Source: a virus. From it: 33,064 nt of DNA. The notes beneath the pieces are model-generated. The model did no database searches and had not been told where the DNA came from. It saw nothing but the letters and a program-made list of their open reading frames with translations. Of this stretch, positions 7,051 to 15,240 are shown in pieces. Both the position numbers and the translations under genes were made by a program. Location of the stretch: positions 1 to 33,064 of the IMG/VR virus record IMGVR_UViG_3300044712_000673; one strand, 5' to 3'. Position 1 is the stretch's first letter. Every line of letters starts with the position of its first letter.

Positions 7051-8172
7051 TTAGGACGCTGCGGCGGCCGTCTTGATGCTGACGAGGCCGTAGTCCTCAC
7101 GGCTGTTGGAGTCGTACTTCGACTTGAACTGCGGCTTGAGCATGCCCATGATTCGGGAAATGCCGATGGCCGGACGGTTCTTGTAGTCGGTCGAATCGGA
7201 CTCTTCCATGCCGGCGGTGCCGTCGTTCAGTTCGGCGAAGCCGAGCGCCTGGGCACCGATCAGCATGCCTTGCGCGCCATGCACCGTACTGGCCGCACCC
7301 CAACGCGAGCCAGAGCTCAAGCCGAGGGTGTTGTAGACCTTCTGGTGGTCGTAGATCACGACATCCGAAATCACCTTCTTGGCGTTGGTGAACAGCGGGT
7401 TGTCGAGGCCACGCGGCATCGCCTGGGCGTGCAGGGTCTTGTAGTCGCTGCTCTTCTCCAGATCGCGGCACTGTTCGGTGCTGAGAATCAGGAAGTAGAA
7501 GTTGCGGCCACCGGCACGAACGGGGCGAATGCGCTTGCGCTTGGCGAATGCCTTGGCCTGGATAACCAGATCCCAGGTCATCGTGTCGCTCGTGGTCAAG
7601 GTCGCTTCCGACGTGGCCGAACCGGCATACATGATGCGGTTGGTCGAGGCGGCGGCGACATCACTGGCGAAGGACAGTTGCGGCAGTTGCGAGCCGGTGC
7701 GGGTCGAGCCGTCGGTATTCACCGAGTAGGCGCGGCCAGCGGCCGTCAGAAACATGAGCTCGTCGATGCTATCGGCCAGCCAGAACGCGAGCGCATCCTT
7801 CGCCTGGGCGCGGAAGCGGATCACGGTCGTCTGCTCGCTCATGCGGCCCTTGCTGCGGACGCCGTTGCGAAGCTGATCGATGCGGATCGTCTGGGTGTCG
7901 GCGACGAGTGCGGACTCGTTACCTTCCAGTTGGTTGTCGCCCACCACGCCGCCGCCAGTCAAGTCGGCGACCAAGGGCATGACGCACTCGGTTCCGCGCT
8001 CGGTCTGGGTAAGTTCGGTGACGCGCTGAACGGGTTTGGTGGTGTCGTTCGTGTTGGCCGACATGAAGCCGTTTGACATCCAGAAATTGTCATCACGGCC
8101 CTGCTTCGACACGTGGAGCGACCAGACTTTCTTTTGGAGCGTGGATAGAGCTCCGAAGTCGGTAGTTGCCAT
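7051..8172 (-). CDS. Major capsid protein, N4-gp56 type
   Basis: 373 residues. The start MATTDFGALSTLQKKVWSL, the segment DDNFWMSNGFMSANTNDTTKPVQRVTEL, and the central GGGVVGDNQLEGNESAL and IDQLRNGVRSKGRMSEQ are characteristic of the N4-gp56/DUF4043 capsid family, an HK97-fold coat. The length is close to the usual 370-400 residues. Near the C-terminus AIGISRIMGMLKPQFKSKYDSNSREDYGLVSIKTAAAAS matches the typical family ending with a conserved YDSNSREDYG. The scaffold gene lies immediately upstream, as expected. ATG at 8172 follows a weak AGGAGT site. Confidence 0.88.
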   Translation of the reverse strand: MATTDFGALSTLQKKVWSLHVSKQGRDDNFWMSNGFMSANTNDTTKPVQRVTELTQTERGTECVMPLVADLTGGGVVGDNQLEGNESALVADTQTIRIDQLRNGVRSKGRMSEQTTVIRFRAQAKDALAFWLADSIDELMFLTAAGRAYSVNTDGSTRTGSQLPQLSFASDVAAASTNRIMYAGSATSEATLTTSDTMTWDLVIQAKAFAKRKRIRPVRAGGRNFYFLILSTEQCRDLEKSSDYKTLHAQAMPRGLDNPLFTNAKKVISDVVIYDHQKVYNTLGLSSGSRWGAASTVHGAQGMLIGAQALGFAELNDGTAGMEESDSTDYKNRPAIGISRIMGMLKPQFKSKYDSNSREDYGLVSIKTAAAAS

Positions 8173-8184
8173 TTGGATTTACTC

Positions 8185-9258
8185 CTATGAGGGTGTTCCG
8201 AAAAGAGGCGCGGAAAGTCGCGCCTTCACCATCGGCATCGAATCCAGGTAGCGATTTGCCTCGTCGTCCGTCATCTTCTCCATGCGAGCGAGAATGTCGG
8301 AGTCCGAGGGCATCGTTCCAGAAGCGGCCGATCCCATCTTGGATACGTCGGGCGGCATGCTCTGCGCCAGATCCAGCTTTGCCCCGCGAGCGGCGGCGGC
8401 CGGAGTCAGCGAGCTTTGTCCTTGCCCGATGTTTTGGTCCTGGGTTTCGGTCCCGTAGAGTCGCGTGGCGATCTCGGCGATCTTCTGCCGGAGCACCTTC
8501 GTTCCTTCAATACCGGGCTTGATCGGCGTCCCTGTGCCGCTGGCTTCGGTGTATGCCAGTTGCGTGAGTGCCTGAACCTGCTCGGCATTCAACTTGTTGA
8601 CCACCGGATACTTGGTCACAAGCTGAGTGGTGAAGTCATCAAGCGATTGGTCAGTACGAATCGCCTCTTCCTGGCTTTTCGAGGTTTTGACTTCCTCGAT
8701 CTGCTGGTTGATCTGGCGATTCTGACGAGTCCATTCGACGGCCGAGATCTCCCCGGAGTCGAATTTCTTGGCGAGCTCGTCCTGTGCCGAGAATAACTGG
8801 CCCAGTTCGTCGGTCGCCTCGGGTTCCGCTTGCTGCTCCTGCGCGTCCGGTTGCTCTGTCTCGGCGGATTGACCGCTGGCCTGTTTCTGCATGGCCTGGG
8901 TCGCAATGAGCGCCCCTTCGAGTTGAGCGGCGCGCAGTTCGGCGGCTTGCCGAGCCTTGCGCTCCTTGTAGACGGCGGAGACGGGAACCTTGGGCTCGTC
9001 GCGTTTTTCGACCTTGGCATCGGCCGGAGTACCTTCGGCGGGGTTTGCATCCTGGGCGACCGGGTTATCCCCCAATCCATTAGGCTGCTCCGCTTTCAGT
9101 TGCTCCTGAACCTGCGCCAGTTCGGCCTCATAGGGATCGGTTGGGGCGGCTGCCGGTGTCGATTGCTCGACGGATGCGGCTTGCTGGCCCTGCTGTTGAT
9201 CGCCTTCGGCGGCTTGATTGATCGCGTCTGCTGCGAGATTTTCGTTTTCCAGATCCAT
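8185..9258 (-). CDS. Scaffolding protein
   Basis: 357 residues, strongly acidic and Gln/Ala/Glu-rich with low-complexity stretches (AAEGDQQQGQQAASVEQS, SAETEQPDAQEQQAEPEATDE), long charged helices (VYKERKARQAAELRAAQLEGAL) and a helical C-terminus ending APLFGTPS. It lies immediately upstream of the capsid gene, between portal and capsid, which is the standard scaffold position. It would guide procapsid assembly and then leave. No protease motif is visible, so maturation may proceed without cleavage. Confidence 0.78.
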   Translation of the reverse strand: MDLENENLAADAINQAAEGDQQQGQQAASVEQSTPAAAPTDPYEAELAQVQEQLKAEQPNGLGDNPVAQDANPAEGTPADAKVEKRDEPKVPVSAVYKERKARQAAELRAAQLEGALIATQAMQKQASGQSAETEQPDAQEQQAEPEATDELGQLFSAQDELAKKFDSGEISAVEWTRQNRQINQQIEEVKTSKSQEEAIRTDQSLDDFTTQLVTKYPVVNKLNAEQVQALTQLAYTEASGTGTPIKPGIEGTKVLRQKIAEIATRLYGTETQDQNIGQGQSSLTPAAAARGAKLDLAQSMPPDVSKMGSAASGTMPSDSDILARMEKMTDDEANRYLDSMPMVKARLSAPLFGTPS

Positions 9259-9261
9259 GAT

Positions 9262-9396
9262 TCATCCTCTACAGGTGGATAACCGTTCGCCCGGAGTGCC
9301 GGCGGCGCAGGAGTTGCCATTGCAAGCGGTATGGCTTCGCGTAGTCGCCCGATTGACCTCGGCGGCAGGTAAGGGCATGAGCCGATCAAGCGTCAT
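9262..9396 (-). CDS. Small ORF, 44 aa, coupled between two genes
   Basis: The ATG at 9396 overlaps the TGA of the 163-residue gene (ATGA), and the frame stays open to TGA at 9262-9264, three bases before the scaffold ATG; the scaffold Shine-Dalgarno (AGAGGATG) is inside its last codons. The product starts MTLDRLMPLPAAEVNRATTR and contains three cysteines but no recognisable domain. It may be a real small protein or simply a ribosome bridge keeping translation continuous into the scaffold gene. Confidence 0.35.
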   Translation of the reverse strand: MTLDRLMPLPAAEVNRATTRSHTACNGNSCAAGTPGERLSTCRG

Positions 9397-9884
9397 GCCG
9401 ACATCCTTTGCCCCTGCGCGAGCTTGACCTGCTGCGCGGTGCTTAAATCCATGTTGTGCGTCCATTCCCGGCGGACGGCGTGCATCTGCTCGGCGTGCTC
9501 GGCGAAGTCGTCCAGGGTGAATTGCACCAGTCGCTCATTCGGGACCGGGAATTCCTCGACCAACTGGAGATCGCCGTCGCTGTCCTTCCAGAGCAGGTAG
9601 AACTGCGCGCCGATCCAGCCGGCCAGCCATGCGCCACCGTGGCCGCATTGGGCGTTCAGGTGGCGGACGACTGAGCGGGCCAGTTGCTTGTTGTCGCCGT
9701 GAAGATTGACGGCCTCGGGGAAAGCGGCTTCTTTCCACTTCCCATCGACGGTGAGCGCACAGATCCACCATTGAGAGCCCTTGGCCTCATCGAACATCCA
9801 GCCACGAACCCGCGCCCCGAGCCATGCGTCGGGGAGCTTGTGAGTGTTCTGCGCGTCTACGCTAAGAAGTATGCTTGTGCTCAT
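9393..9884 (-). CDS. Unknown head-module protein, 163 aa
   Basis: ATG at 9884 preceded by TGGAGAT. The protein is rich in Trp (AWLGARVRGWMFDEAKGSQWW, then AWLAGWIGAQFYLLW), suggesting a compact globular fold. Its C-terminus is helical (FTLDDFAEHAEQMHAVRREW). No membrane segment, signal peptide or catalytic motif is evident. It lies between portal and scaffold in the packaging/head operon. Family not recognised. Confidence 0.55.
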   Translation of the reverse strand: MSTSILLSVDAQNTHKLPDAWLGARVRGWMFDEAKGSQWWICALTVDGKWKEAAFPEAVNLHGDNKQLARSVVRHLNAQCGHGGAWLAGWIGAQFYLLWKDSDGDLQLVEEFPVPNERLVQFTLDDFAEHAEQMHAVRREWTHNMDLSTAQQVKLAQGQRMSA

Positions 9885-9901
9885 ATCTCCATCCTAAAGG
9901 G

Positions 9902-9913
9902 GTGCCGGCGATG
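9902..9913. repeat. GTGCCGGCGATG motif, copy 2
   Basis: In the 44-base gap between the 163-residue and 70-residue genes; followed by TCCCG, close to the ACCCG after copy 3. Confidence 0.8.
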
Positions 9914-9928
9914 TCCCGTCCCCATCCG

Positions 9929-10141
9929 TTAGTCGGTCTGGTTGAACCAGTCTTCGAGTTGTTTTTGCTCTGCCGCCGCAATTTCCTGAACCTGCTTTTG
10001 CCGGTCGGCGATACTGATAACTGGATTGTTTTTCTCAGCTATACCAATAGCTTCCGAATGCCCGATAAGTGATAGGGGCATCAAATCCGGCGCGGATTGT
10101 CCGGTAGGGTCTTTGCCTGTCAAGCGCATAAAATTATCCAA
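9929..10141 (-). CDS. Unknown small protein after portal, 70 aa
   Basis: 70 residues, ATG at 10141, lying 27 bases downstream of the portal gene. The N-terminal half is Met/Leu-rich (MDNFMRLTGKDPTGQSAPDL), the C-terminal half a charged helix (ADRQKQVQEIAAAEQKQLEDW). Genes of this size and position in related podoviruses often encode unknown head proteins. By eye its DNA is less GC-rich than the flanking genes. No function can be assigned. Confidence 0.45.
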   Translation of the reverse strand: MDNFMRLTGKDPTGQSAPDLMPLSLIGHSEAIGIAEKNNPVISIADRQKQVQEIAAAEQKQLEDWFNQTD

Positions 10142-10168
10142 TATGACTAAAGCAATATGCCGTGAGCA

Positions 10169-12235
10169 TCACCCGTTCAGCGATGGGCCGGCGGCCATGG
10201 GGTTGGTCTGCATCGGCATACCGACGTTTGCCGTGATGCCCTGATCGGCCGTCATCGTGGCGTCCTGCGGCGGCATACCGGGGCCGGCGGACTGTTGTAG
10301 TTGCTCTGGTGCGCCAGCGGCCGTCGCCTGTTCCATCTGATCGCCCGTCATGATTCCCTGCGCGTTCATCACGGCCTGAACACGCTGCTTGATGACTTCC
10401 TTCTGCGGGAGGCTGGAAATATCCACGGCGATGTCCATGATCGCGGCGGCCGGCAGTAGCCCCTTCTCGACCAGTGAGAGCATTTCGTCGAACTGGGCGG
10501 ACATGAACGAGGCCGAGAGCGGCGTCTCGTCGATCACGATGCTGTAGTTCCCCGTGGTGACATCGTTCATCAGGTCGCCATTGGCGAGGCGTTGATTGAT
10601 GGCTACCATCGTCGGCTTACCGTCGTCGCTCAGAATGTGGAAGGTGCGTTCCTCGGTGTAGTGGTTCTGGATCATTTCGAGGAACTTGCGGCCCACGCCC
10701 TTCTGCGTCCGGCTCATGTTGTCCATGTAGGTCTGGATCGAGAGCACCGACTGGCGCTGGCGGGCCTCGATGGCGCGGCCGGACTGCACGCGGTCAAGCT
10801 GGCCGAGGGCCGCGTCATTGATGCCGGCGATTTCCTTGAGATCCGCGACGGCCTTCTCTTCGAGGCGTTCCATTGCCGTCGGCGGTGCCGATGGGGTGAT
10901 GCGCTCCGGCTTCATGGCCGGGTCGCCCTTCCATTCGATATTGATCCCCGGCATCGCCCCACGGGTTTCGAGCTTCTCCTTCTCGTCTTCGCGTAACCCC
11001 TGCTCGTGGTACATCCAGCCGGAATGTGCCGTCCGTGTGAGGATGTCGATCTGCGAGCTCCGCCGCTTGTTGATCTCGGTTTGCGGATCGATCAGGTCAT
11101 CGACCATGCCCTTCGTCTTGCCGCGACGGAAATACGGGAAGAATCCGATCTTGGTGAATGTCTCGTAGGGGCTCCAGTTGTCGAAAACCACCAGATCCCC
11201 GACCATCGTCGTCCAGCGCACGCGCCGGCTCGGGCGAACATCCACGCGGAACGGGTTGGCGCGGCCCTTACTCCAGCATCGGTCGTCGAGCCAGGACATC
11301 ACCTTGGCGATTTTGTTCTGGTCCCAGTTGTCCGGGATCCGCTCGCGCCGGCCGGTTTCGAGGTCGATGATGCAGCGGGACATCGTGCGGACGTAGTGCT
11401 GCATGTCGATCAGTCTGATGTTCTTGCGCGCCGGGTCGTAGCAGTTGGCGAGGTAGGAGTGAATGCCGAAGGTGGCATCACCCTGGTTCGCGCCGCCGAA
11501 GGTGCGCCAAGGCGTGACCTCCTCTTGGAACTCGGCCAGCGAGAACGGGACGCCGCCGGCATAGCTGCCTTTATGGACAAAGCCCCAGACCATCATCGAG
11601 GCGGCCTTGCCATAGGTGTATTCGATCTCGTCCATGCTCACCCATCGGGCATCGGCGATGTAATTGCCCTTGTTCAGGTCGTAGGAGTCGCATTCCGGGT
11701 CGATGTAGAGCGAAAACGGGTCATCCGCCCGCGTGACGATCTCCCCCAGGTCGTTGTTCTCGAAGGAGAGGCGGAAGTCGTAGAAGCCGCGCCCGGTAAT
11801 CAGTCCGTCCAGAAAGACCTCGGTATCGACATACTCGCGGTCGCATTCCTCGGAGATCTGCTTGACGATCTTGCTGGCGGCCTCGGCGACCAGCGAGCTA
11901 CCCGACCCGTCATAGGCTGGCCGGTATTTCACGTCCGTCCGGTTGTTGCGGTGATAGCCAAGGATCAGGCGGACCAGCGGCCCGATCTTGTTGAAGGTCA
12001 GCGCCGGCCGGCCCTCGGCTTCGAGTTTCCTGATAGCGTCTTCGCTCCACTGCTTGCCCTCGAAGAAGTCGACGCACTTCTTGGCCTGGGTCGCCCAATC
12101 GGACATGCCGGCCTGGGCCCGCTGAAAGCGTTCGGCCGTCAGCAGGACGAGCTCCTGCGACGGTTGGACGGGGAGTTGCTTGACGAGCTCGCCGAGGTTG
12201 TCGGGTACGCCGGTTGATTGAATCAGCATGGTCAT
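10169..12235 (-). CDS. Portal protein, P22-like
   Basis: 688 residues. The segment DWATQAKKCVDFFEGKQWSEDAI, followed by RPALTFNKIGPLVRLILGYHRNNR, is the signature opening of P22-type portals (NxI...V..L.G..R.NR). The central region has the wing/stem elements (WSPYETFTKIGFFPYFRRGKTKGMVDDLIDPQTEINKRRSS) and the late helical region (AVADLKEIAGINDAALGQ...SGRAIEARQRQ) seen in this family. The C-terminal 70 residues are Gln/Gly/Met/Ala-rich, like a P22 barrel or crown tail. Dodecameric portals form the DNA gate on which terminase docks. Both ATG 12235 and ATG 12229 are possible; the AGGAAGGA just upstream is better spaced for 12229. Confidence 0.85.
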   Translation of the reverse strand: MTMLIQSTGVPDNLGELVKQLPVQPSQELVLLTAERFQRAQAGMSDWATQAKKCVDFFEGKQWSEDAIRKLEAEGRPALTFNKIGPLVRLILGYHRNNRTDVKYRPAYDGSGSSLVAEAASKIVKQISEECDREYVDTEVFLDGLITGRGFYDFRLSFENNDLGEIVTRADDPFSLYIDPECDSYDLNKGNYIADARWVSMDEIEYTYGKAASMMVWGFVHKGSYAGGVPFSLAEFQEEVTPWRTFGGANQGDATFGIHSYLANCYDPARKNIRLIDMQHYVRTMSRCIIDLETGRRERIPDNWDQNKIAKVMSWLDDRCWSKGRANPFRVDVRPSRRVRWTTMVGDLVVFDNWSPYETFTKIGFFPYFRRGKTKGMVDDLIDPQTEINKRRSSQIDILTRTAHSGWMYHEQGLREDEKEKLETRGAMPGINIEWKGDPAMKPERITPSAPPTAMERLEEKAVADLKEIAGINDAALGQLDRVQSGRAIEARQRQSVLSIQTYMDNMSRTQKGVGRKFLEMIQNHYTEERTFHILSDDGKPTMVAINQRLANGDLMNDVTTGNYSIVIDETPLSASFMSAQFDEMLSLVEKGLLPAAAIMDIAVDISSLPQKEVIKQRVQAVMNAQGIMTGDQMEQATAAGAPEQLQQSAGPGMPPQDATMTADQGITANVGMPMQTNPMAAGPSLNG

Positions 12236-12241
12236 TCCTTC

Positions 12242-13816
12242 CTATTTCGCCATCCACCCGCCGATCGGGCGGTTGCTGGCGAGCTTCTTTGCCCACGCGG
12301 GGCGGGCGTCGAACTTCTCTGTGGTGTCGATGAACTCGGCGAAGGTGAGCCCGAGGGCGTCCCCCACGTCCGGGGAGAACCCGAGGCGCTTCTTGATGTC
12401 CTCCTTCGATTCGAGGACAAGGCGCGAATTGGCGTCGTATCGATAGCCTGGGGCGGCAAGGTGCCGGTGCCACTCGTCCGAGTCGGGAATCTCCGCGCCG
12501 GCAACGTCTTTGACCCATTCGGCCATGCGGCCCCACATTTCGCACCGCTTGTTCGGGTACTTGTTGGGCTCGGTAGCGGCAGATCCGAAGTTGATGCCTG
12601 TCACCCGGCGCTCGAATCCCATCTGGCAGAGGCGGTCATAGACGCCCGCGCCGAGGCCGGTGATGTCGATGAAGGCCATGCGCGCCTCCGTCTCGGTGAT
12701 GGCGATGGCCACAGCGTCCGCGACCACCATCAGATCCCGCGAGTCGATGATCTGGTCCCGGCGCTTCCCGGCCTTGCGGCCCTGGCGGTCGATGATCCGC
12801 GTCTTGTCTCCGCCACCCCGCGCTACGTCGACGCCGAGGATGACCGGGGCGTGAATCTGCTCGCCAACATCGGCTTTCCGTGCCGTCAGGATCGCATCGG
12901 CGCTGATGAGCGAGTCCATACCGGAGGTTTGGAAGGCCAGTTGCGGCGTGGCCGGGTATTCCTGGTGGAAGAGCCAGCACAAAACGCCGGGCTCGCCGCC
13001 GAGATCCACGTTCTTGTCGTGCATCCACTGAACCTGTTCCGGGTCGAGCTTGTAGGTTTCGGCGTATTCGAGCTCGTCGTCGGACGGCTGAAATCCCTGG
13101 CGCAGCGGCTTGCGATAGTCCTCGGCCCAGAACCACGGGATGAAGATCGGAAGGAACTGGCTTTGGCCCGCCTCGGCGAGTAGCCACTGGTCGTAGAAGT
13201 AGCCGCCGACGCCGTTGGCCGTGGATTCGAGAATGATCTCGGTCCCCGGTAAGTCGGCAATCGCTTGCATGACGCCGGCCGCATGCTCCTGGTCGTTCGG
13301 CCAGAAGGCCACTTCCGACCCGTGGAAGTTCTGCACGGTGTCGCCCCGGCCCCTGGCCTTCGTCTTTGCCGTCCCTACCCGGTAGCCCGAATCGATCTCG
13401 CCGAAGTCCAGTTGATTCGCGTTGTCGGCGGTGGCCGCGTGCTTGAAGATCGGATCCATGTTGTCGTGGATCCGCGAAACCATCGAGAACAGCGATTGAG
13501 TCGCCGCGTCCTCGTGGGTCAGGATAAATGTCTTCTGGCCGACGTTGAACGTGGTCCGATGGTAGAAGCGCGCCCCGATGTAGGTCGATAGGCCGCGCTG
13601 GCGGGCCTTGAGCACCAGCGCCCGCACCTTGCCGGTGGTCCGCTTCTGCTCTTCCAGCTTGGAATGGACGTAGGCTTGCTCTCGATTCCAGATGAACGGC
13701 TTGATCTTGCCGTCCTTGGCCTTGATCTTGACGACGTGGGCGCAGTAGTGATCCAGCCGCCTCGCCATCAGGCGGTCGAGCTCGCGGATCTCTTCGGCGG
13801 AGGGCATGCTACCCAC
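12242..13816 (-). CDS. terL: Terminase large subunit
   Basis: 524 residues. An N-terminal packaging ATPase is marked by the Walker A-like KARQRGLST (residues 70-78), a Walker B-like HGSEVAFW and a coupling-motif-like ILESTANG. A C-terminal RNase H-fold nuclease is marked by LGVDVARGGGDKT (first Asp), AFIDITGLGAGVYDRL (second acidic site) and GDALGLTFAEF (last Asp). It pumps DNA into the procapsid and cuts concatemers. The frame begins with GTG at 13816, which has GAGGGGG nine bases upstream and overlaps the terS end by eight bases; ATG at 13807 is the alternative. The length is typical. Confidence 0.9.
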   Translation of the reverse strand: MGSMPSAEEIRELDRLMARRLDHYCAHVVKIKAKDGKIKPFIWNREQAYVHSKLEEQKRTTGKVRALVLKARQRGLSTYIGARFYHRTTFNVGQKTFILTHEDAATQSLFSMVSRIHDNMDPIFKHAATADNANQLDFGEIDSGYRVGTAKTKARGRGDTVQNFHGSEVAFWPNDQEHAAGVMQAIADLPGTEIILESTANGVGGYFYDQWLLAEAGQSQFLPIFIPWFWAEDYRKPLRQGFQPSDDELEYAETYKLDPEQVQWMHDKNVDLGGEPGVLCWLFHQEYPATPQLAFQTSGMDSLISADAILTARKADVGEQIHAPVILGVDVARGGGDKTRIIDRQGRKAGKRRDQIIDSRDLMVVADAVAIAITETEARMAFIDITGLGAGVYDRLCQMGFERRVTGINFGSAATEPNKYPNKRCEMWGRMAEWVKDVAGAEIPDSDEWHRHLAAPGYRYDANSRLVLESKEDIKKRLGFSPDVGDALGLTFAEFIDTTEKFDARPAWAKKLASNRPIGGWMAK

Positions 13817-14486
13817 GGCTGAATTCCCCCTCGATAGCCGGCGGTTCGGCGCTCAGTTCCCGGACGCGCTTGCCCAGGTCGTACTCACCACCCTCTTCCG
13901 CCCCGTCAATGCCGTGCGCCTTGCGCTCCATTTCGGTGGCGATCCTGAATCCGTCCGCCAGGATCTTGTAGGTCTGAATCCGCGACGGGAGGGCGAATAC
14001 CTTGGCCAGCGCCTTGGCTCCTGCCGGATCTTCCTGCCCGACGGCCAGAATCAATGTCTTGACCTCCACCGGGTCCGCATTGCTGACGGCCTCAAGTTCT
14101 GCGGTCAGCCGGTCGCCGAGGTTTCGGATCCTGTTGGCGATGTTCTGATGCGCCCGGATGACTCCGACCTGATCGGCGACCACGGCATCGATGGCGGCCT
14201 CGAATACCGCCTCGCGTTCTTCTGGGGTGCGTTCGCCCTTTTGTTTCTTTGTTTCTTTGTTTGTTTCTTTGTTTCCTTCGGCCGCCTCTTTTACTGTAGC
14301 GAGGGCCATTTCTCGCTTTACCTTTACGACCCTTGTCATGCTGCGGGTCCATTCGTTTGCTGCTGCGCGCTTGGATATTGCGGCCTTGGAAACACCATGC
14401 CGGTCGGCGATAGCGTCAAGCGTCATCGAGGTTGATCGGAAATCAGCCTCGATAAGACCCCAGTCAATGTCACTTCGTCTGCCCAT
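13809..14486 (-). CDS. terS: Terminase small subunit
   Basis: 225 residues. An N-terminal DNA-binding helix-turn-helix is visible (WGLIEADFRSTSMTLDAIADRHGV, then SKAAISKRAAANEW), typical of small terminases that recognise the packaging site. A Lys/Glu/Thr linker (GNKETNKETKKQKGE, about residues 72-86) is encoded by an A-rich tandem repeat. It is followed by a long helical oligomerisation region (FEAAIDAVVADQVGVIRAHQ, then LGDRLTAELEAV). ATG at 14486 has GAGAG upstream and lies within an 11-bp inverted repeat. The gene directly precedes terL. Confidence 0.82.
   Translation of the reverse strand: MGRRSDIDWGLIEADFRSTSMTLDAIADRHGVSKAAISKRAAANEWTRSMTRVVKVKREMALATVKEAAEGNKETNKETKKQKGERTPEEREAVFEAAIDAVVADQVGVIRAHQNIANRIRNLGDRLTAELEAVSNADPVEVKTLILAVGQEDPAGAKALAKVFALPSRIQTYKILADGFRIATEMERKAHGIDGAEEGGEYDLGKRVRELSAEPPAIEGEFSRG
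14241..14276 (-). repeat. A-rich short tandem repeat inside terS
   Basis: On the plus strand GTTTCTTT occurs at 14243-14250, 14251-14258 and 14263-14270 with a GTTT spacer, giving coding-strand 12-base units that encode NKET twice and then KET. The surrounding gene is GC-rich, so this is a local AT-rich purine/pyrimidine island. Such tracts can slip, and in P22 the pac site lies within the small terminase gene, so a packaging-signal role is possible. Confidence 0.7.
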
Positions 14487-14617
14487 ACTCGCTCTCTGAG
14501 GATCGGCCCCGGCCAGGGAGCGAATCCGGCCAGGGCGTCACCAAATCACCAAAGGAGTGAAAGGTCCGAAGACCCGGCGGCGAGTATGGGGGTGTGCCGG
14601 CGATGACCCGGCAGCGG
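14487..14617. other. Gene-free gap with inverted and direct repeats
   Basis: This 131-base gap upstream of terS holds several repeats. CCCATACTCGC (14482-14492, covering the terS start codon) is perfectly inverted as GCGAGTATGGG at 14580-14590. CCGGCCAGGG occurs at 14509-14518 and 14526-14535. TCACCAAA is repeated head to tail at 14538-14545 and 14546-14553. A GGTC-CGAA-GACC hairpin lies at 14563-14574 (UUCG loop on the minus-strand RNA). The 12-bp GTGCCGGCGATG motif is at 14594-14605. No promoter of obvious consensus is seen. A packaging (cos/pac) or late regulatory site is a reasonable inference. Confidence 0.55.
14594..14605. repeat. GTGCCGGCGATG motif, copy 3
   Basis: In the gap upstream of terS, just beyond the 11-bp inverted repeat arm at 14580-14590. 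Confidence 0.8.
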
Positions 14618-14917
14618 TCAGGGCTTGGGCTTCGGGTGCAGCCAAGCCGGGTAGGCGGCGGTATCGATGCGCTTGGTTTGGGTGGAGTAGGCGAGCACCG
14701 TTCGGACCCGGCGGCGCTGGTTCTCCCGGCTCCCGATCTCGCGGGCGTAGAGGTCGCCGACGATGACCATGGCCTTGAGCATCCGGCTTAAGGCATTACA
14801 GGGGAGCTTGAGGCGTTTGGCGAGTTGGGCCTGGGTTTGATGGGGACGGCGGGATATGGCGGAGATAATGTCCGCCCGGAGTTGGTTTCTGCGTTTTTTG
14901 ATGACCAGCGACGGCAT
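14618..14917 (-). CDS. Small winged-helix-like DNA-binding protein, 99 aa
   Basis: 99 residues, ATG at 14917 sharing one base with the TAA of the preceding gene (TAATG). A longer in-frame reading exists but would run over the YbcO-like gene. Basic N-terminus (MPSLVIKKRRNQLRADI), then a helix-turn-helix or winged-helix pattern: IISAISRRPHQTQAQLAKRL, then KLPCNALSRMLKAMVIVGDL, and a wing-like GSRENQRRRVRTVLAYS. It lies last before the terminase genes, the position where lambdoid phages carry their late regulator (Q). A regulatory role is inferred, but it has no recognisable similarity to Q. Confidence 0.55.
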   Translation of the reverse strand: MPSLVIKKRRNQLRADIISAISRRPHQTQAQLAKRLKLPCNALSRMLKAMVIVGDLYAREIGSRENQRRRVRTVLAYSTQTKRIDTAAYPAWLHPKPKP

Positions 14918-15240
14918 TAACTCCCCCCGAGAGTGATGGTTATCCAGCCCTGGCGCAGGTAAAAGTCGAGAGTGCGCGCCCACCCTTCGCGCCAGAGGGC
15001 GCGCTTCTGTTCCTTGGTGAATCTCCGACCCTGATCGAGCTCGGCATGGCATTCGTGACAGGCCGCGACGTGATACTGGTCGCTGGCCTTGATCCCCATT
15101 CCTTTTCCGTGAATCTGCTGATTGCTGTGGGCTGGCTCGCAGCCCTCGACCGAATACCCTCGGCAGACGCCGGGGAGTTGGAGTTGGCACTCATTGACCC
15201 GGTGGGCCAGATCCAGAAGGGAGCGGGAGCGATGATTCAC
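14917..15240 (-). CDS. YbcO/DUF1364-type nuclease
   Basis: 107 residues, GTG start at 15240 in a GTGA overlap with the preceding gene. The pattern is that of the DUF1364/YbcO family found in lambdoid nin regions: SLLDLAHRVNECQLQLPGVC, CEPAHSNQQIHGKGMGIKASD, then HVAACHECHAELDQG. The paired cysteines and His residues (CQLQLPGVC, CHECH) are expected to hold zinc in an HNH-like fold. Members are described as structure-specific or recombination nucleases. It sits among small late-early genes, as in lambda-like genomes. Confidence 0.7.
   Translation of the reverse strand: MNHRSRSLLDLAHRVNECQLQLPGVCRGYSVEGCEPAHSNQQIHGKGMGIKASDQYHVAACHECHAELDQGRRFTKEQKRALWREGWARTLDFYLRQGWITITLGGS

Noticed and set aside
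6994-8076. Plus-strand frame of 360 codons opposite the capsid gene
   Set aside because: Antisense of a recognised major capsid protein; Gly/Arg/His-rich shadow sequence.
7051-12235. Classification as an N4-like phage because of the gp56-type capsid
   Set aside because: No giant virion RNA polymerase or N4-type replication genes appear; the regulation and replication are lambda-like and the portal is P22-like, so only the capsid family is shared.
11006-13183. Two long plus-strand frames opposite portal and terminase
   Set aside because: Both mirror well-supported minus-strand genes and show no domain of their own.
14918-15190. Longer N-terminal version of the 99-residue DNA-binding protein
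   Set aside because: The extra residues lie over the YbcO-like gene in another frame, while ATG at 14917 is coupled to that gene's stop.
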